A DNA stretch of 64,000 nt from NCBI GenBank assembly GCA_026027325.1, contig JAMSLZ010000014.1:372001-436000 (forward strand), written 5' to 3'. Of the stretch, positions 1 through 10,650 are shown one piece after another. Both the position numbers and the translations under genes were made by a program. Position 1 is the first letter of the stretch. Every line of letters starts with the position of its first letter. Source of the stretch: Actinomucor elegans (lineage: Eukaryota; Mucoromycota; Mucoromycetes; Mucorales; Mucoraceae). Below the pieces are notes generated by a model. That model made no database searches. It had not been told where the DNA came from and was given only the letters and a program-made list of their open reading frames with translations.

Positions 1-452
1 TGTGACATCGAATCCAAACTTGTCGGAGGTGCTAGTTGCATGAAGTGCCGCGAGAGAGCGTCCCAGTTGCTTTTGAATTGTTGGTGAAGAGCAATATGAA
101 GTGCTCATAGGCACATATTCGGTCACTATAAGCGCTGTTTTATTGGGAGAATGACAAATAGGCTTTGGAACCAAACCAGGGACGGCTTTGTGTATGCGTT
201 CAAGAGCTGTAGATTCTGCCAAAAACCACTGAGAAGCTTTTGGATCTTTATTAGTCTACGTAGTAGCTTTATTTTAATATACTTTGCTTTTTTTTTTTGA
301 AAAAACGCGTTGTTTGTTACTTTGATAAAGTAGTCTCCTGTATCTGTAGAAAAGAGAGCAGCTTGACTGATACAACCACCGCTCAAGGGCTTTATTGTGT
401 GCACTGCGTTGAATAGTTTAAAGCGTTGGAGTTCAGAAGAAATAGAATCCAT
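1..452 (-). CDS. Fructosamine/ketosamine-3-kinase family protein, 5' part only
   Basis: Two exons are visible on the minus strand, 452-321 and 255-1, with a 65-nt GT-AG intron at 320-256; the gene runs off the left edge. Exon 1 encodes 44 residues containing LSGGCISQA and TGDYFIK; exon 2 continues TNKDPKASQWFLAES, then VPKPICHS, TEYVPM and GRSLAALHA followed by KFGFDVT. Known from the family: GCIS, the FxKxN strand, the AEx2AL helix and the LAxLH...FGF segment are typical of fructosamine-3-kinases, which phosphorylate protein-bound ketosamines so that they fall off (protein deglycation) and share the aminoglycoside-kinase fold. The catalytic loop lies outside the window. The ATG at 452 gives an N-terminus of normal length. 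A distant aminoglycoside/choline-kinase-like protein is the alternative, but the motif order fits the first call well. Confidence 0.8.
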
Positions 453-783
453 AGTTTGAAAGAAAAGATTGGAAAAGAGTCAGGTGCCTTTTAATAAATA
501 GTTCAATTCCTACTTTAGTCTTGTTAGTTGGCGCGCGAGTGATGTGATACTGACAAAAAAAAAATATCACTTCAGCCTAAAAATAAAGTAATTCAAATGA
601 TGTAGTATTAACATGAAAAATAAAGTACTATACGAAGCTTGCACGAATACTTTCTTATGAGCCTCCAAGATAATGCTTATGATTCTAACTGGTTGTGAAA
701 GGCTTTAATAGAATTAATGCAAGCCTAAGATTCTTTCTGAATCAAAAGATACGATGATTCAATACAAAGATATGTTATGTATT

Positions 784-993
784 TGCGCCTCGTATATAGG
801 GCACTGTAGGGTCATTTGCGATCAGACAAATGTATTTGTTTAATGAGTTACTTTTCAGAGTTTTAAAAGTAAAAATCTCTACCAAACTCGAATGAGTACA
901 ATACTTAATGGTTCCTGGGACTACGTTTTCTAAAGTATACATGTCTTTTGTGTGATCGCAAATGATCTTACAGTGCCTTATATACGGGGCGCA
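784..993. repeat. Inverted-repeat element, MITE-like
   Basis: The arms at 784-824 and 953-993 are reverse complements at 37 of 41 positions, and all four differences are transitions. They enclose 128 bp of AT-rich non-coding DNA, giving a 210-bp unit. Inside each arm is a core reading GGCACTGTA or its complement TACAGTGCC, reminiscent of Tc1/mariner ends, but placed in the middle of the arm rather than at its tip. No clear target-site duplication is visible. A non-autonomous transposon is the best guess. Confidence 0.5.
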
Positions 994-1194
994 ATTTTGG
1001 ACCTGCCGTCTTCTATCCCATAACTGTGGGTATTAAAATTCACAATTAGTGTTAGGAAAGTTAGACCAAAAATGAAGGCCAAACAACAAATAGCTTTATT
1101 CTTCACATGTTATCATTGGCAGTAGGAACTTTAACTGCTCCTTATTAAGGTCATCGACAATATATTTTATGATGAGCAAGTCCTTTAGTTGTAT

Positions 1195-1482
1195 ATGTAT
1201 GCTTTCCTCTTACATCAATCGAGTTTACAATGGCGAAAAGATAACTTTTTGAAGCGTATAAACACATCCATTACTCGCATATTTCCAAGATATGAAACGC
1301 ATCAAAATACATTCGCAAATCCAGATATTTTCCAAAAAGCTTTATGTTCTATAAAAAGAGCGAAATTCGGAAATACAGACCCTTGTGATATTCCTGAAAC
1401 CAAATTGTTTTTAACTTCTCTGCATTCTTTGACAAATCCTGGTTTACTATCGCATTCGATGACTAGTATGTATGTAGAATGA
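1195..1482 (+). other. Unassigned open frame, possible gene relic
   Basis: A 95-codon frame from ATG 1195 (in-frame TTG at 1189). The residue mix is protein-like (segments such as ITRIFPRYETHQNTFANP and IKRAKFGNTDPCDIPETK), but I recognise no domain and see no clear promoter or splice context. Length alone is not significant in AT-rich DNA. It may be a decayed gene piece or chance. Confidence 0.15.
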
Positions 1483-2045
1483 TCTAGTTCATCTATTATA
1501 ACCGTCGTTTAACAAAAGCTCAATAGACAAGTTACATTTTAGCAATTGACTATAACGGCACACATTTTCTGTATTCTGGTCATAATAATCTATAGATCTA
1601 TTGGCCAGTCCCCGTCAGACGTCGCATCTGATAAGTATTTCGTATTCAAAATGAGCTGCTGTATCTACTACAACTTTTGTTGAACTAGAATACAGTTAAT
1701 TGTGTTTGCTTAAGTAATGTCAAGTAGTATATATTTTTTTTACAAACAAGGTTTCTCTATTATGTCTTTTGAACAATCTGAGTCAAATACCGTATTAGAC
1801 AAGTATACATTCAGAATGAACTATCACATCCATTAGAACTTTTAAAACTTGGGTTTTGTAATTCAACAGTGAAATTACTGGTGATCCTTTATTACTATGT
1901 ACTGTTAGTGGAAGATGATTCGATAAAGGGGAAGGGGGAAGACTATAAACATAATATTAACATATGGAGGATGACGATGGGAAATTAAGGGTATTATCAT
2001 TGGATGTAGTGAAGGTATAGAAAATCGAAAAGGTAACGCGTGATT

Positions 2046-3440
2046 TTACCAAGGTAAATTATCACTTTCGGGACCTTCACTTTCATTTTCATTATCGTTT
2101 TTTTCAATACCAAGCTTTTCGCACAGATCTTTACCGCGAGGATTGCTATATGGGACGTGTACTTGGCTGACAGCTTCACTGCTGCCTGGTGACAAGGTAG
2201 GGCCAAGAGTCAAGCTAGCACTATCAGCTGCTTCTTCATTCACACCAACTGAGAAATCATTATCATTATCGTAAGGTGCTTGTTCATCGTCATCCTCTTC
2301 ATTAAAAAAGGGAGAGGCTGTATCATCTTCGTCATCCACAAAGAACTGGCTATCATTACTGGGTGTACGCTTGAGTTTGTCTATCGTAACTGGTTTAAAA
2401 TTGATAACTCCTTCGTTGGTTTTCGGAAACAGGTCACTGTCATCATCATCCTCATCCTCATATCCATCATCATTCAGTGAAGCTTTATTTTCTTTCTCCG
2501 TTTCAGTGGCATTTTCCTTATCAGTGTATACAATAATGGGCAGTTCATCTTCATCATCTGGAAAGACACATATAGGAGAAGAAGTAATTTCGGTCCACTG
2601 CGTGTTATCGATATCACCTTCTTGGATGAATTGTGTATCAGGGTCTTTGGTTTCTTCAGCGCCTTGACTAGCATCAACTTCCTCGCTGTCATTTTGGCTG
2701 TCACTTTGGCTGTCATCTTGACTGTCTCTTAATACGCGTAACACAGATGGCGGTGTAGGTGCTTTTTCAATACCCTTTTTGATATCTTCATCGCATAATA
2801 CAGCGAATGCAGCTGTTCGTTTTGATTGCGCTTGTTGTGGCTTTGGGCTTTGAATCTTTAACGATATTTTAGGACTATTGTCCATCAACCCTAAGCGTAA
2901 AGCCTTATAGGCTGAGGATTTGATATCGTCCTTTTGTTGAGATTGCTGTGAGTTTGAAGGCGAGGGCGTCTTTCTTTGGTTTTCATCGTTAAATTTGATA
3001 TCGCCAAACTGTCTCTTCAAGGGCTCTTGATTGAACAAAGAGCGTGCCTTTTTTGTTTTTTCATCATTAACCTTGTTTTCACCAAAATGCCTTTTTAAAG
3101 TCGCTTGACGGGATGAAGAAGGTGTTTTTTTCGCGTTTTCATCATTAGTCTTGATTTCACCAAATTGTCTTTTGTTGGGTTCTTGATTCGATTGTTCTAA
3201 TTGTGCCTTTTTGATATTTTCATCGATAGGTTTGATAGTACCAAATTGCCTTTTTACATGCTCTTGGGAATTAGGCGGCGAGGGTGTCAACTTTCGGTTT
3301 TCGTCATTAAATGGAGCATTCTCGTCGTTTTCTAAATTACGCTTAGTCGATGGCGGGCAGCGTTTGAAGTACGAGTCGATCTTCGCATTAGATGTATCGA
3401 TAAATGCTTTTTTTCTTGTTTTTGTTGATGCAGGAGCCAT
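2046..3440 (-). CDS. Acidic multi-degron protein: PIP-like, D-box-like repeats, ABBA-like motifs, KEN boxes
   Basis: Intronless, 464 aa, with no globular domain I recognise. Seen directly: a PIP-like motif at residues 18-25 (NAKIDSYF, followed by KR); four spaced repeats K-R-[QH]-F-G-x-[IN]-K starting at 63, 90, 116 and 142, each followed by an acidic DEN/DEK; ABBA-like ICVFPD (290-295) and IIVYTD (302-307); KEN boxes at 308-310 and 316-318; then a strongly acidic, disordered C-terminal half. Known: KEN, D-box (RxxLGxI) and ABBA (Fx[ILV][FHY]x[DE]) motifs bind Cdc20/Cdh1 of the anaphase-promoting complex, and PIP boxes bind PCNA. Inference: a nuclear cell-cycle protein that is an APC/C substrate or pseudosubstrate inhibitor, perhaps replication-linked. 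The repeats have K for R and F for L, and the PIP box has N for Q, so binding is not assured. A TTTGGCG (E2F-like) core lies about 45 bp upstream of the ATG. Confidence 0.7.
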   Translation of the reverse strand: MAPASTKTRKKAFIDTSNAKIDSYFKRCPPSTKRNLENDENAPFNDENRKLTPSPPNSQEHVKRQFGTIKPIDENIKKAQLEQSNQEPNKRQFGEIKTNDENAKKTPSSSRQATLKRHFGENKVNDEKTKKARSLFNQEPLKRQFGDIKFNDENQRKTPSPSNSQQSQQKDDIKSSAYKALRLGLMDNSPKISLKIQSPKPQQAQSKRTAAFAVLCDEDIKKGIEKAPTPPSVLRVLRDSQDDSQSDSQNDSEEVDASQGAEETKDPDTQFIQEGDIDNTQWTEITSSPICVFPDDEDELPIIVYTDKENATETEKENKASLNDDGYEDEDDDDSDLFPKTNEGVINFKPVTIDKLKRTPSNDSQFFVDDEDDTASPFFNEEDDDEQAPYDNDNDFSVGVNEEAADSASLTLGPTLSPGSSEAVSQVHVPYSNPRGKDLCEKLGIEKNDNENESEGPESDNLPW

Positions 3441-3759
3441 AGTTTGATAGGTAGATAAATCGGAAAAAAAAATGAAATTAACGCCAAATCGCAGCAGAAA
3501 AAAAGGAAACCGCTGTTTTAAAAATCAAGCAATATAACGTGACGTTGCCTTCAGATTGAGCAAGTTTCAGCTTATCAAAAACATGAGTGTAATCCATAAT
3601 TCTTATAAAAGAACGCGTCAGTTTTACATTATTCAACGCATATTAAAGATCATGTATCAAGTTTTCCTTGATAATTCATTTTAGTTTATGTATTTTCTTT
3701 GTATAAAGCATCGGCCTCCTAGTATCCGGGAAAGGGAACTAGTAAATATTCGCATCCAA

Positions 3760-3761
<2 letters not shown>

Positions 3762-3798
<37 letters not shown>
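3762..3798 (+). repeat. Poly-T tract (37 T)
   Basis: An uninterrupted run of 37 T. Comparable homopolymers occur at 17794-17821 (T), 40591-40622 (T) and 47511-47542 (A). They could be intrinsic low-complexity DNA or A-tails of old retroposed copies; run length may be affected by sequencing error. Confidence 0.9.
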
Positions 3799-4664
3799 CA
3801 ACTTTCAAGGGGATTTTTATTCTACCAATGGGAAAGATGTGTTTGTTTATCCATTTTAAGTCGCAATGAAGTTTATTAAATTGATATATTTAAACAATAC
3901 AATTGATACAGCAAGAACAAAGGAGAAATAAAGCTCTATAATATGTAAAAACTTGTTCTGAGCGCGATCAATTCATCAAATCCGCCACTTGGCCTTAATT
4001 GATTGAGGCCCAAGCTCTTGCTTACTTTAATATAGTGGCTGCATATTTGTGCAAGGATTCTGAAGGGTTCATTACCGTACTTAGAGCACATACTCGACAT
4101 GTGATACGGCATTAATCCAAGATTGTTAATTAAATCTATTAATCAAATGTATATGAAATGATCGTTAGTGCGAATTGCCAAAATACAATAAACTTATAGT
4201 ACTATCATCAAATAATGGTCCTAATAGAGGCAGTAATCCGGTATTAGCTTATACTGATTATCATTTACTCTGTTTAATCCGGATTAGTTGACAATTAAGC
4301 TTTACTGATCTTTTTACATATTATGGAGAGGTGAAAATTGATTATGTATAGATTATCGGGAAGCGAATATATAAAAGATTTCTTGGTATTTTTATATCGG
4401 TTTTTACTAACCATTAAACTTGGCGAGTATTTTGATGAGCTTTTCATATTCAATACAAGTACTCCCAGCTGAACACTTAGTTTGAGTTTCGTGGCTATTA
4501 TTGTAGGTGTTTAATGCGGCTTCGTTAAGGAAATTAGATCAAATTTGGTGATAAATAATAAATAAGTGATTGTAATAGTATATAAATTTATTATAGATTC
4601 AGTAAAGTCCTGTCAACTTCCTTGGAAGTGAGCCAACTTCATAGCAGTATCTACACCAGGTTGG

Positions 4665-4940
4665 TCAAATGGCATGAAAGATATCAGGCTCATATTTGCA
4701 CCAGGGTAGTTGGTGATTAAATGTTTGGAATCTACTTTCGGTATTGGCTTTGAGATGTACGTTTAACACTGCATATCCGGACCCCATGAAAAATTCATTA
4801 TTATGTTCGATGGCTATACCTACATCGATAATGTCACCAAAGTAGGCCAAAATCTGTTTTCGATTATGTATAGTCGGAGGCTTGTTTCTTAGACATATAA
4901 ACCTCGAGATACCTTCAAGATTTATCATTTCAAATAACAC
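4665..4940 (-). mobile_element. Relic of a retrotransposon gag/ORF1-like protein (RRM-like part)
   Basis: A short frame (first ATG at 4928; open further upstream without ATG) encodes ISRFICLRNKPPT, then a beta-alpha-beta-like stretch with FFMGSGYAVLNV and a terminal DIFHAI. I recall this layout (RRM-like fold, FFMGxGYAVL, then a DIFHAxW step before zinc knuckles) from gag/ORF1 proteins of Mucorales retroelements; that is recollection, not a search. The zinc knuckles and reverse transcriptase are absent and the frame breaks right after the motif, so this is a dead fragment. Confidence 0.4.
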
Positions 4941-7660
4941 AGTCGTATATATTGGAGTATTATGCTTTAAGTTAAGCTATACTTTGGAGATCGGTATAAT
5001 GAACTTATATACTGATATATCAAGATAATACCCATCTTTATTATGAAACAATCTATACATTCTACACTTTAATATCCTCTTCGAAGATGGCTTGCTGATA
5101 TCTGCCTGTTCAATGTGTCTACGCATCAAGGATACTCATTTGTTTGCTTTCACTGCTCCACTGTACGATTTATTTTACGTTTGTAGATGCTGCTTTGAGG
5201 CTATTTTTTTTTAATAGAAAAGCACTGGGAGTTGGAAGAAAGCATGAGTCAGTCAACAATCGCCACAATAATGAAAATGTCTTGATTCTGAAGATCCCAT
5301 GAAAACATTTGATTAAACTAAAGATCCTTTGACTTTTTCATTCGTTTTAAACAGCGGGGAAATGGTACAATGGTTTTATATCATAGCTTTCTTGCCCAAG
5401 AGAGTATGCAAGCTTATTTTGACAATTTTTATGGTATCACAAACGTTTGTGCAATTATGTACAAAATCAACTTGAAGACATAGTAAATATCTTCAAAATC
5501 TGTTATAGATCATTCATCCAAAGTGAAGTAAAAACATGAGGATGGATCTATTAGGCATTCTATATATACTTTATATTCTTTTTAACTGCTCCAAGTTTTG
5601 TTTAGTAATTATTTTTTCTATTGATATATGTTAAGCGAAAAAAAGCCTATGATGTTACAATATGGCTACACAATTTGCGAACATCTTGTCTGTACAATAT
5701 CCTACAAGTAATTCAAAGGACCGTTCATATGTTCACTAAAATACTAATGGATTTATCATATCAAGATCAACCTCAAATGCTATTATTATGCGACCTGCAT
5801 AGGTGTCACATAAAATATGGAACAGGCGATTGCCCTTATATTTGTGCAGGTGAATGAGCCATTTTTGCCGCAATTGGTAAAAAAAAATATCTTTTATCAA
5901 AGATAACTGAATGGTTTAGGGGAAAACTATTAGTCTTTGCACTATTAAGCAGGATTAACTCTGTACAAAATATATTAAGGTATATGTTAGCTGTTTACAC
6001 TTCTTCGTCATCCAAGGTGGCTTCAAAATTCATTGTTCAAAATACCGGTTGATTCTGAGAAATTGTGTGTCATATTCTACCAGCCAATAGACATCGAGAG
6101 AAACTCGTAGTAGCGATTCACCTTTTGAACTGCCTTTTAACAATATCGAAGATGGTTTAAGAGCATAGTTTCTAACATAATTTTGTCCGACGCAGTTCAA
6201 TGTGTGTACCAATACCTTGTTTGCCGCATGAAATTCATTGGTTCCCGAAATATTGCATTTTAGGCGAAGTTAGCATCAGTGTTTAGCAAACGAAATAAGC
6301 GCAATAGCTATGAATCAATACGCAAATGTCACTGGAACGGTATGAATATGCTATAAAGACGAATTATTGTACTGCAATTTAGACAAACAACAAGTATTAT
6401 TATTTGCGATTTGTTTAGATATTCCAGTTTAATATACAGCCCACTATGACCTGTCAGTCACAATTGGCAAGTAAGCGCGCAACTGGATCATATGAAATGC
6501 GGCTGAGTTCCTTCAGATGCATTTAATAACAAGAATTGAAATGACAAATCGTTCAGTGGCCGATAGATATCAGAAATGCAAGGCAAAATAATAAGCGTGA
6601 GGATTTTCTTGTACATAAAACTCAAATTTGTAATTGGAACACGAGCCATTTCTTCTAATCGTTAGCGCCCTTTTTGGCTTTGTTACATCTCTGAAGCGAT
6701 ATGCGGCTAATCTAGAGACCGCAAATCAGGCTTATAGTATATACAAACACAAATTATCTCAATGGCGTTATTTTTCTATTATCTGATTCGTAGTACCTAG
6801 ACTATATTGGATAAACCATTAACTCTACATAGATACCTTATGTCGATGCATATGTTGACCATGTATAACGCGAGAACAACATTAATGGATACCAAAGGAC
6901 TGGGTTTGGTTTCTTTCGTAAAAAATTGCCTTTTTCTTTGAGAGCGTATATATTAAGGTAGTCCATGTGTCCCCATAGTTGCTCGATCAAGCACATACAA
7001 TAGACATGAATGCGAAGTTCACTGTCAGAAATGCGAGGTTCCATTCCATCGAGCTTATACTCGATAGACACACGCAATGTGCGTTATTTAAAAAGCACCG
7101 CATCGGTTTCAATGCAGGTAACTCATTTGAGAATACATCGTATACTAATATGATGCAAATATATATATCTGTTAATAAGAAAAGGGTTCTAGAGACTTAT
7201 TTGCAAGCATGTTCTTACTAGTGTTTATATATTAGGAAATACACATGTCGGTAATCGGGTGATAATAGCGATTTTTAGTTGCATTTGCATCGGGTAAAAG
7301 AACGAGTGCACAGCATTCATTGTATACCTTTGCTCCTCGGGGATGAGAGCTTTGCTTAGTCTCTTGATACATAGTAATACCATATGCATTCAACTTTAAT
7401 ACTATAATTATATACACTATAGTATTGCATTTAGTGTGACGAGATTAAGGGAAATACAAAATTAATGACATGCAGTAACAGGGTCAGCCTGAAAGTACTA
7501 CCTATATGTGATACTTGAAATCGATCGATTTCCGCCTCATTTGGAAATTTAATAGTGTTTTCAGTTCTATTTGATTGCGTTCAGTAGCTTGGTATTACAT
7601 GCAGTGCTCAATGTCACACATTACATTTGGCTCTATGATGGATGGTTGATCAGATAAACG

Positions 7661-7668
7661 TATATAAG
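7661..7668 (+). promoter_or_regulatory. TATA-box-like site of subtilase gene 1
   Basis: TATATAAG lies about 120 bp upstream of ATG 7787, followed by pyrimidine-rich leader DNA. The same arrangement precedes the paralogue at 14083, where both leaders share AATCAATCCTTT and TTTCTTTCCTT blocks, consistent with strong regulated transcription of a secreted enzyme. Confidence 0.5.
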
Positions 7669-7786
7669 AAGCAAAGTTGATATCATTTTATTTTACTATA
7701 TACCTTTCTTACGAAAAGCAAATCAATCCTTTACTCTATTACTTTCCTTTCATAATAGTTTCTTTCCTTGATTTCATTCGATTATA

Positions 7787-10650
7787 ATGAAAACTTCTTC
7801 ATTCTCCATCTTCCCTATTGTGGTGGCAGGTGTTTGCTTGACAAACTTTGTCTTGACGGCTGATGCAGTCAAGATTCAACATCCTAAATACATTGAAGGT
7901 GCTTCTGACACTGTCCCTGGCCGCTATATCGTCAGATTCGCCGACAAAAAGTACCAAGGCGGTGAATTTTTCTCTCAATCCTTCAACAAGCAATTCAAGG
8001 ATGCTGACTTGACTGTCAAGGAAGACTATAAGCACAAACTTTTCAACGGCGCCTCTGTCGACCTTGGTACTACAGATGAAGAAACTCAAGCTGCTGCTTT
8101 GAAAAACATTCTCGATAGACCTGACGTCGTGGCTGTCGAGCCTGTTCGATTGATTGCTCGTCCCAAAGTTACTATTAAAAAGACCGGTTTAGATAAGGAA
8201 CCTACTCTTATGCCTCATGCTCTCACTCAGGTCGATAAAGTTCATGCTAGCGGTAACAAGGGTAAAGGTGTCTTGGTTTGTGTCCTTGATTCAGGTAAGA
8301 TAATACAGGATATGGTTCCTTAACAGTTATTGACGTGTATATTTCTCTTCATCAGGTATTGATTACAAGCTCCCTGCTTTGGGCGGCGGTTTTGGTGATG
8401 GCTTCAAAGTCTCCAAGGGTTACGATTTAGTTGGTGACGATTACGACGGTAGAAATACTCCAGTTCCCGATAATGACCCTATGGATGCTTGTGGTGCTGG
8501 ATCCGGTGCTTCAGGTATGACATCTGATATGGAAAATCAAGGCACTCAGATTAACTAATTTGTATTTTAAATAAACAGGCCACGGAACTCATGTTTCAGG
8601 TATCATTGCTGGTTACGACAAGGCTACAGTAAGTATACCATGGCTCAAGATGTTTCATGTTGACTGACATTTGTCTGTCATTACAGAACTTCACTGGTGT
8701 TGCACCTGAAGCAAACCTTGGTCACTGGCGTGTATTTGGTTGTAACGGCGCTGCTGGTAATGATATTACTATCAAGGCTCTTTTAATGGCCTATGATGCT
8801 GGCTGTAATGTCATTAACTTGAGTTTGGGAAGTCCCAACGCTTGGTCTGTGACCAGCGATTCCCAATCTGATGTTATCAACAAGATTGCTGCTAAGGGTG
8901 TCAATGGTAAGTCGTTTACATGAATATTAATTCTTTAATCAGAAAACTAATGAGCTACATTATAATCATAGTCGTTGTTGCTGCAGGTAATGAAGGTGAT
9001 ATGGGTATTTTCAGTATTGGTCAACCCAGTACCGCCTCCAATGCTTTCTCTGTCGCTTCTGTTGACAATGGTTTCCACCCAGTCAAAGAATTGACTGCTA
9101 CTGGTATCGAGCGCTCTATTACTTATAGCTCTGACAATGATGAAGCTCTCAAGGACGGAGCTATCGTTGTTGGCGACAAGAACCCTAGCAGTACTTCTCA
9201 AGGCTGTACCGCTGCTTCCATTGACCCCGCTGTCAAGGGCAAGATTGCTCTCATTCAAAGAGGTTCTTGTAACTTTGCTGACAAGGCCAACAATGCTGCT
9301 GCCGCTGGTGCTGTTGGTGTTGCCATCTACAATAATGTCGAGGGTCCTTTCGCCGCTTCTGTCCCTGGTGTCAATGTTCCTGTCATCTCCTTGACCAATG
9401 CTGATGGTAAGGAGCTTCTTGATGCTATCAAGAAGGGTGAAGTTGTTCTCAAGTTTAACAAGAAGGGCTCTCTTCAACCAATTGATACTGTTGGTACCGT
9501 TTCTAGCTTTTCCAGTCTCGGTGCTTCTGCTGAACTTTATCTCAAGCCTAATATTGCTGGTATTGGTGGCAATGTCTACTCTACTTTGCCTCGTTACCAT
9601 AAATCATGGGGTATGATGTCTGGAACATCAATGGCTTGTCCATACGTTGCAGGATCCATTGCTTTATATTTGAACTCTGAAGGAAAGTCTGATCAATCAG
9701 TCCAATATATTAATGAACATTTCCAAAACTACGCCAGCCCTACCAAGGTTTTTAAATCTACTGATATTGATTCTCCCGTTCGTCAAGGTGCTGGTCTTAT
9801 CCAAGTTTATGATACTATCCTTCAAAAGTCTCATGTCACCCCTGCTCAAATCAGTTTCAACGATACTTCTTCTACCAACTATAAGACCCACACAATCACT
9901 GTCACTAACCATGGATCTGATATTATTTCTTATGAAGTTGTAAACGATGTCTCCACTGCTATCTCTCCTTATGATGTCAAGAAGAGTGGTTACACTCCTC
10001 TCGAACCCGTCAAGAACTCTGTCGCTGCTGCCAAGTTGCGTTTCTCTACCAAATCATTCAAGCTTGGTCCTGGCAAGTCCACCCAAATCAAGGTTACTGT
10101 TACCCCTCCCAACACTGATCCCAAGGACCATGTCTTCTATGGTGGTTTCATTCGTATTAAATCCAACCAACAAGACAAGGCTAAGGACCTCAAGGTCCCT
10201 TACTTTGGTGTTGTTGGTGTTCAAAAGACTTTACCCATCTTTGATAAGGGTTTCCCTACTATCATTGATCTCCAAGACAAGGAATATAGCCAAAAGGATA
10301 CTTTCATTTATGACCGTTCCAAGAAGGATTCTTTCCCAGTTATTGTCTTGCGTTTGCTCACTCCTTCTGCCAAGATTAAAGCCGAACTCGTTGATGCCAA
10401 AACCAATAAGGTCCTTGGTGAATTTGTTTATGGTCTCAATTACCTCGGTCGTAACTTTTTAGTTGAAGGCTACCAATTCACCCAATTAATTTGGGATGGT
10501 ACTTTTATTCCTCCTGCCGCTACAAAACGCTCTACTGCCCCTGCTGGCACTTACTTCTTGCGTTTCACTGCTTTGAAGAGTCTTGGTAATCCCAAGGACA
10601 CCAAGGATTGGGAAACATGGACTTCTGGCCCCATTGCCCTTAAAAATTAA
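7787..10650 (+). CDS. Secreted subtilisin-like serine protease (S8, Vpr/PA-domain type), copy 1
   Basis: Five exons: 7787-8294, 8356-8514, 8579-8628, 8687-8906, 8972-10650; 871 aa. An N-terminal signal peptide (hydrophobic stretch to about residue 27, ending ADA) precedes an I9-type inhibitor propeptide (PGRYIVRF onward, about 45-135). The catalytic triad is visible: Asp168 in VLDSG, His224 in GHGTHVSG, Ser532 in SGTSMACP; the oxyanion Asn319 is in AAGNEGD. A protease-associated (PA) insert lies between His and Ser (about 370-470), and a long Fn3-like/DUF1034 C-terminal part follows. The layout matches large extracellular subtilases that degrade proteins outside the cell. It lacks the intron that its paralogue 3.4 kb downstream has just before the catalytic Ser codon, and shares identical DNA tracts with it. 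Confidence 0.93.

Larger units (their letters stand above)
453..2045. other. Intergenic spacer with inverted and dispersed repeats
   Basis: About 1.6 kb without a convincing gene. It holds a 41-bp imperfect inverted repeat pair (784-824 and 953-993), an unassigned plus-strand reading frame (1195-1482), and two adjacent copies of a dispersed repeat motif (about 1621-1693 and 1790-1845) that recurs far to the right in this window. Confidence 0.6.
3441..7786. other. 4.3-kb gene-poor spacer
   Basis: No intact gene is seen. It contains the promoter of the neighbouring minus-strand gene, a 37-T run, a gag-like retroelement relic (4665-4940), and an ATG-less minus-strand frame at about 6030-6272 of roughly 80 codons (for example HTLNCVGQNYVRNYALKPSS) that I cannot assign. 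The last 130 bp form the promoter of the first subtilase gene. Confidence 0.5.

Noticed and set aside
968..993. Left end of a Tc1/mariner transposon starting at TACAGTGCC
   Set aside because: No transposase frame follows and no matching right end with opposite orientation is found downstream; the sequence is better explained as an arm of the local inverted repeat.
4618..4680. Minus-strand peptide MPFDQPGVDTAMKLA resembling glucose-6-phosphate isomerase
   Set aside because: It lies in a different frame from the gag-like relic, is only about 20 codons, and nothing around it supports an isomerase gene.
8947..9600. Long antisense open frame across the subtilase 1 gene (also 15227-15901 over copy 2)
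   Set aside because: It is the mirror of strongly biased subtilase codons. The sense strand has the complete catalytic triad and consistent splicing, and the antisense product has no domain.
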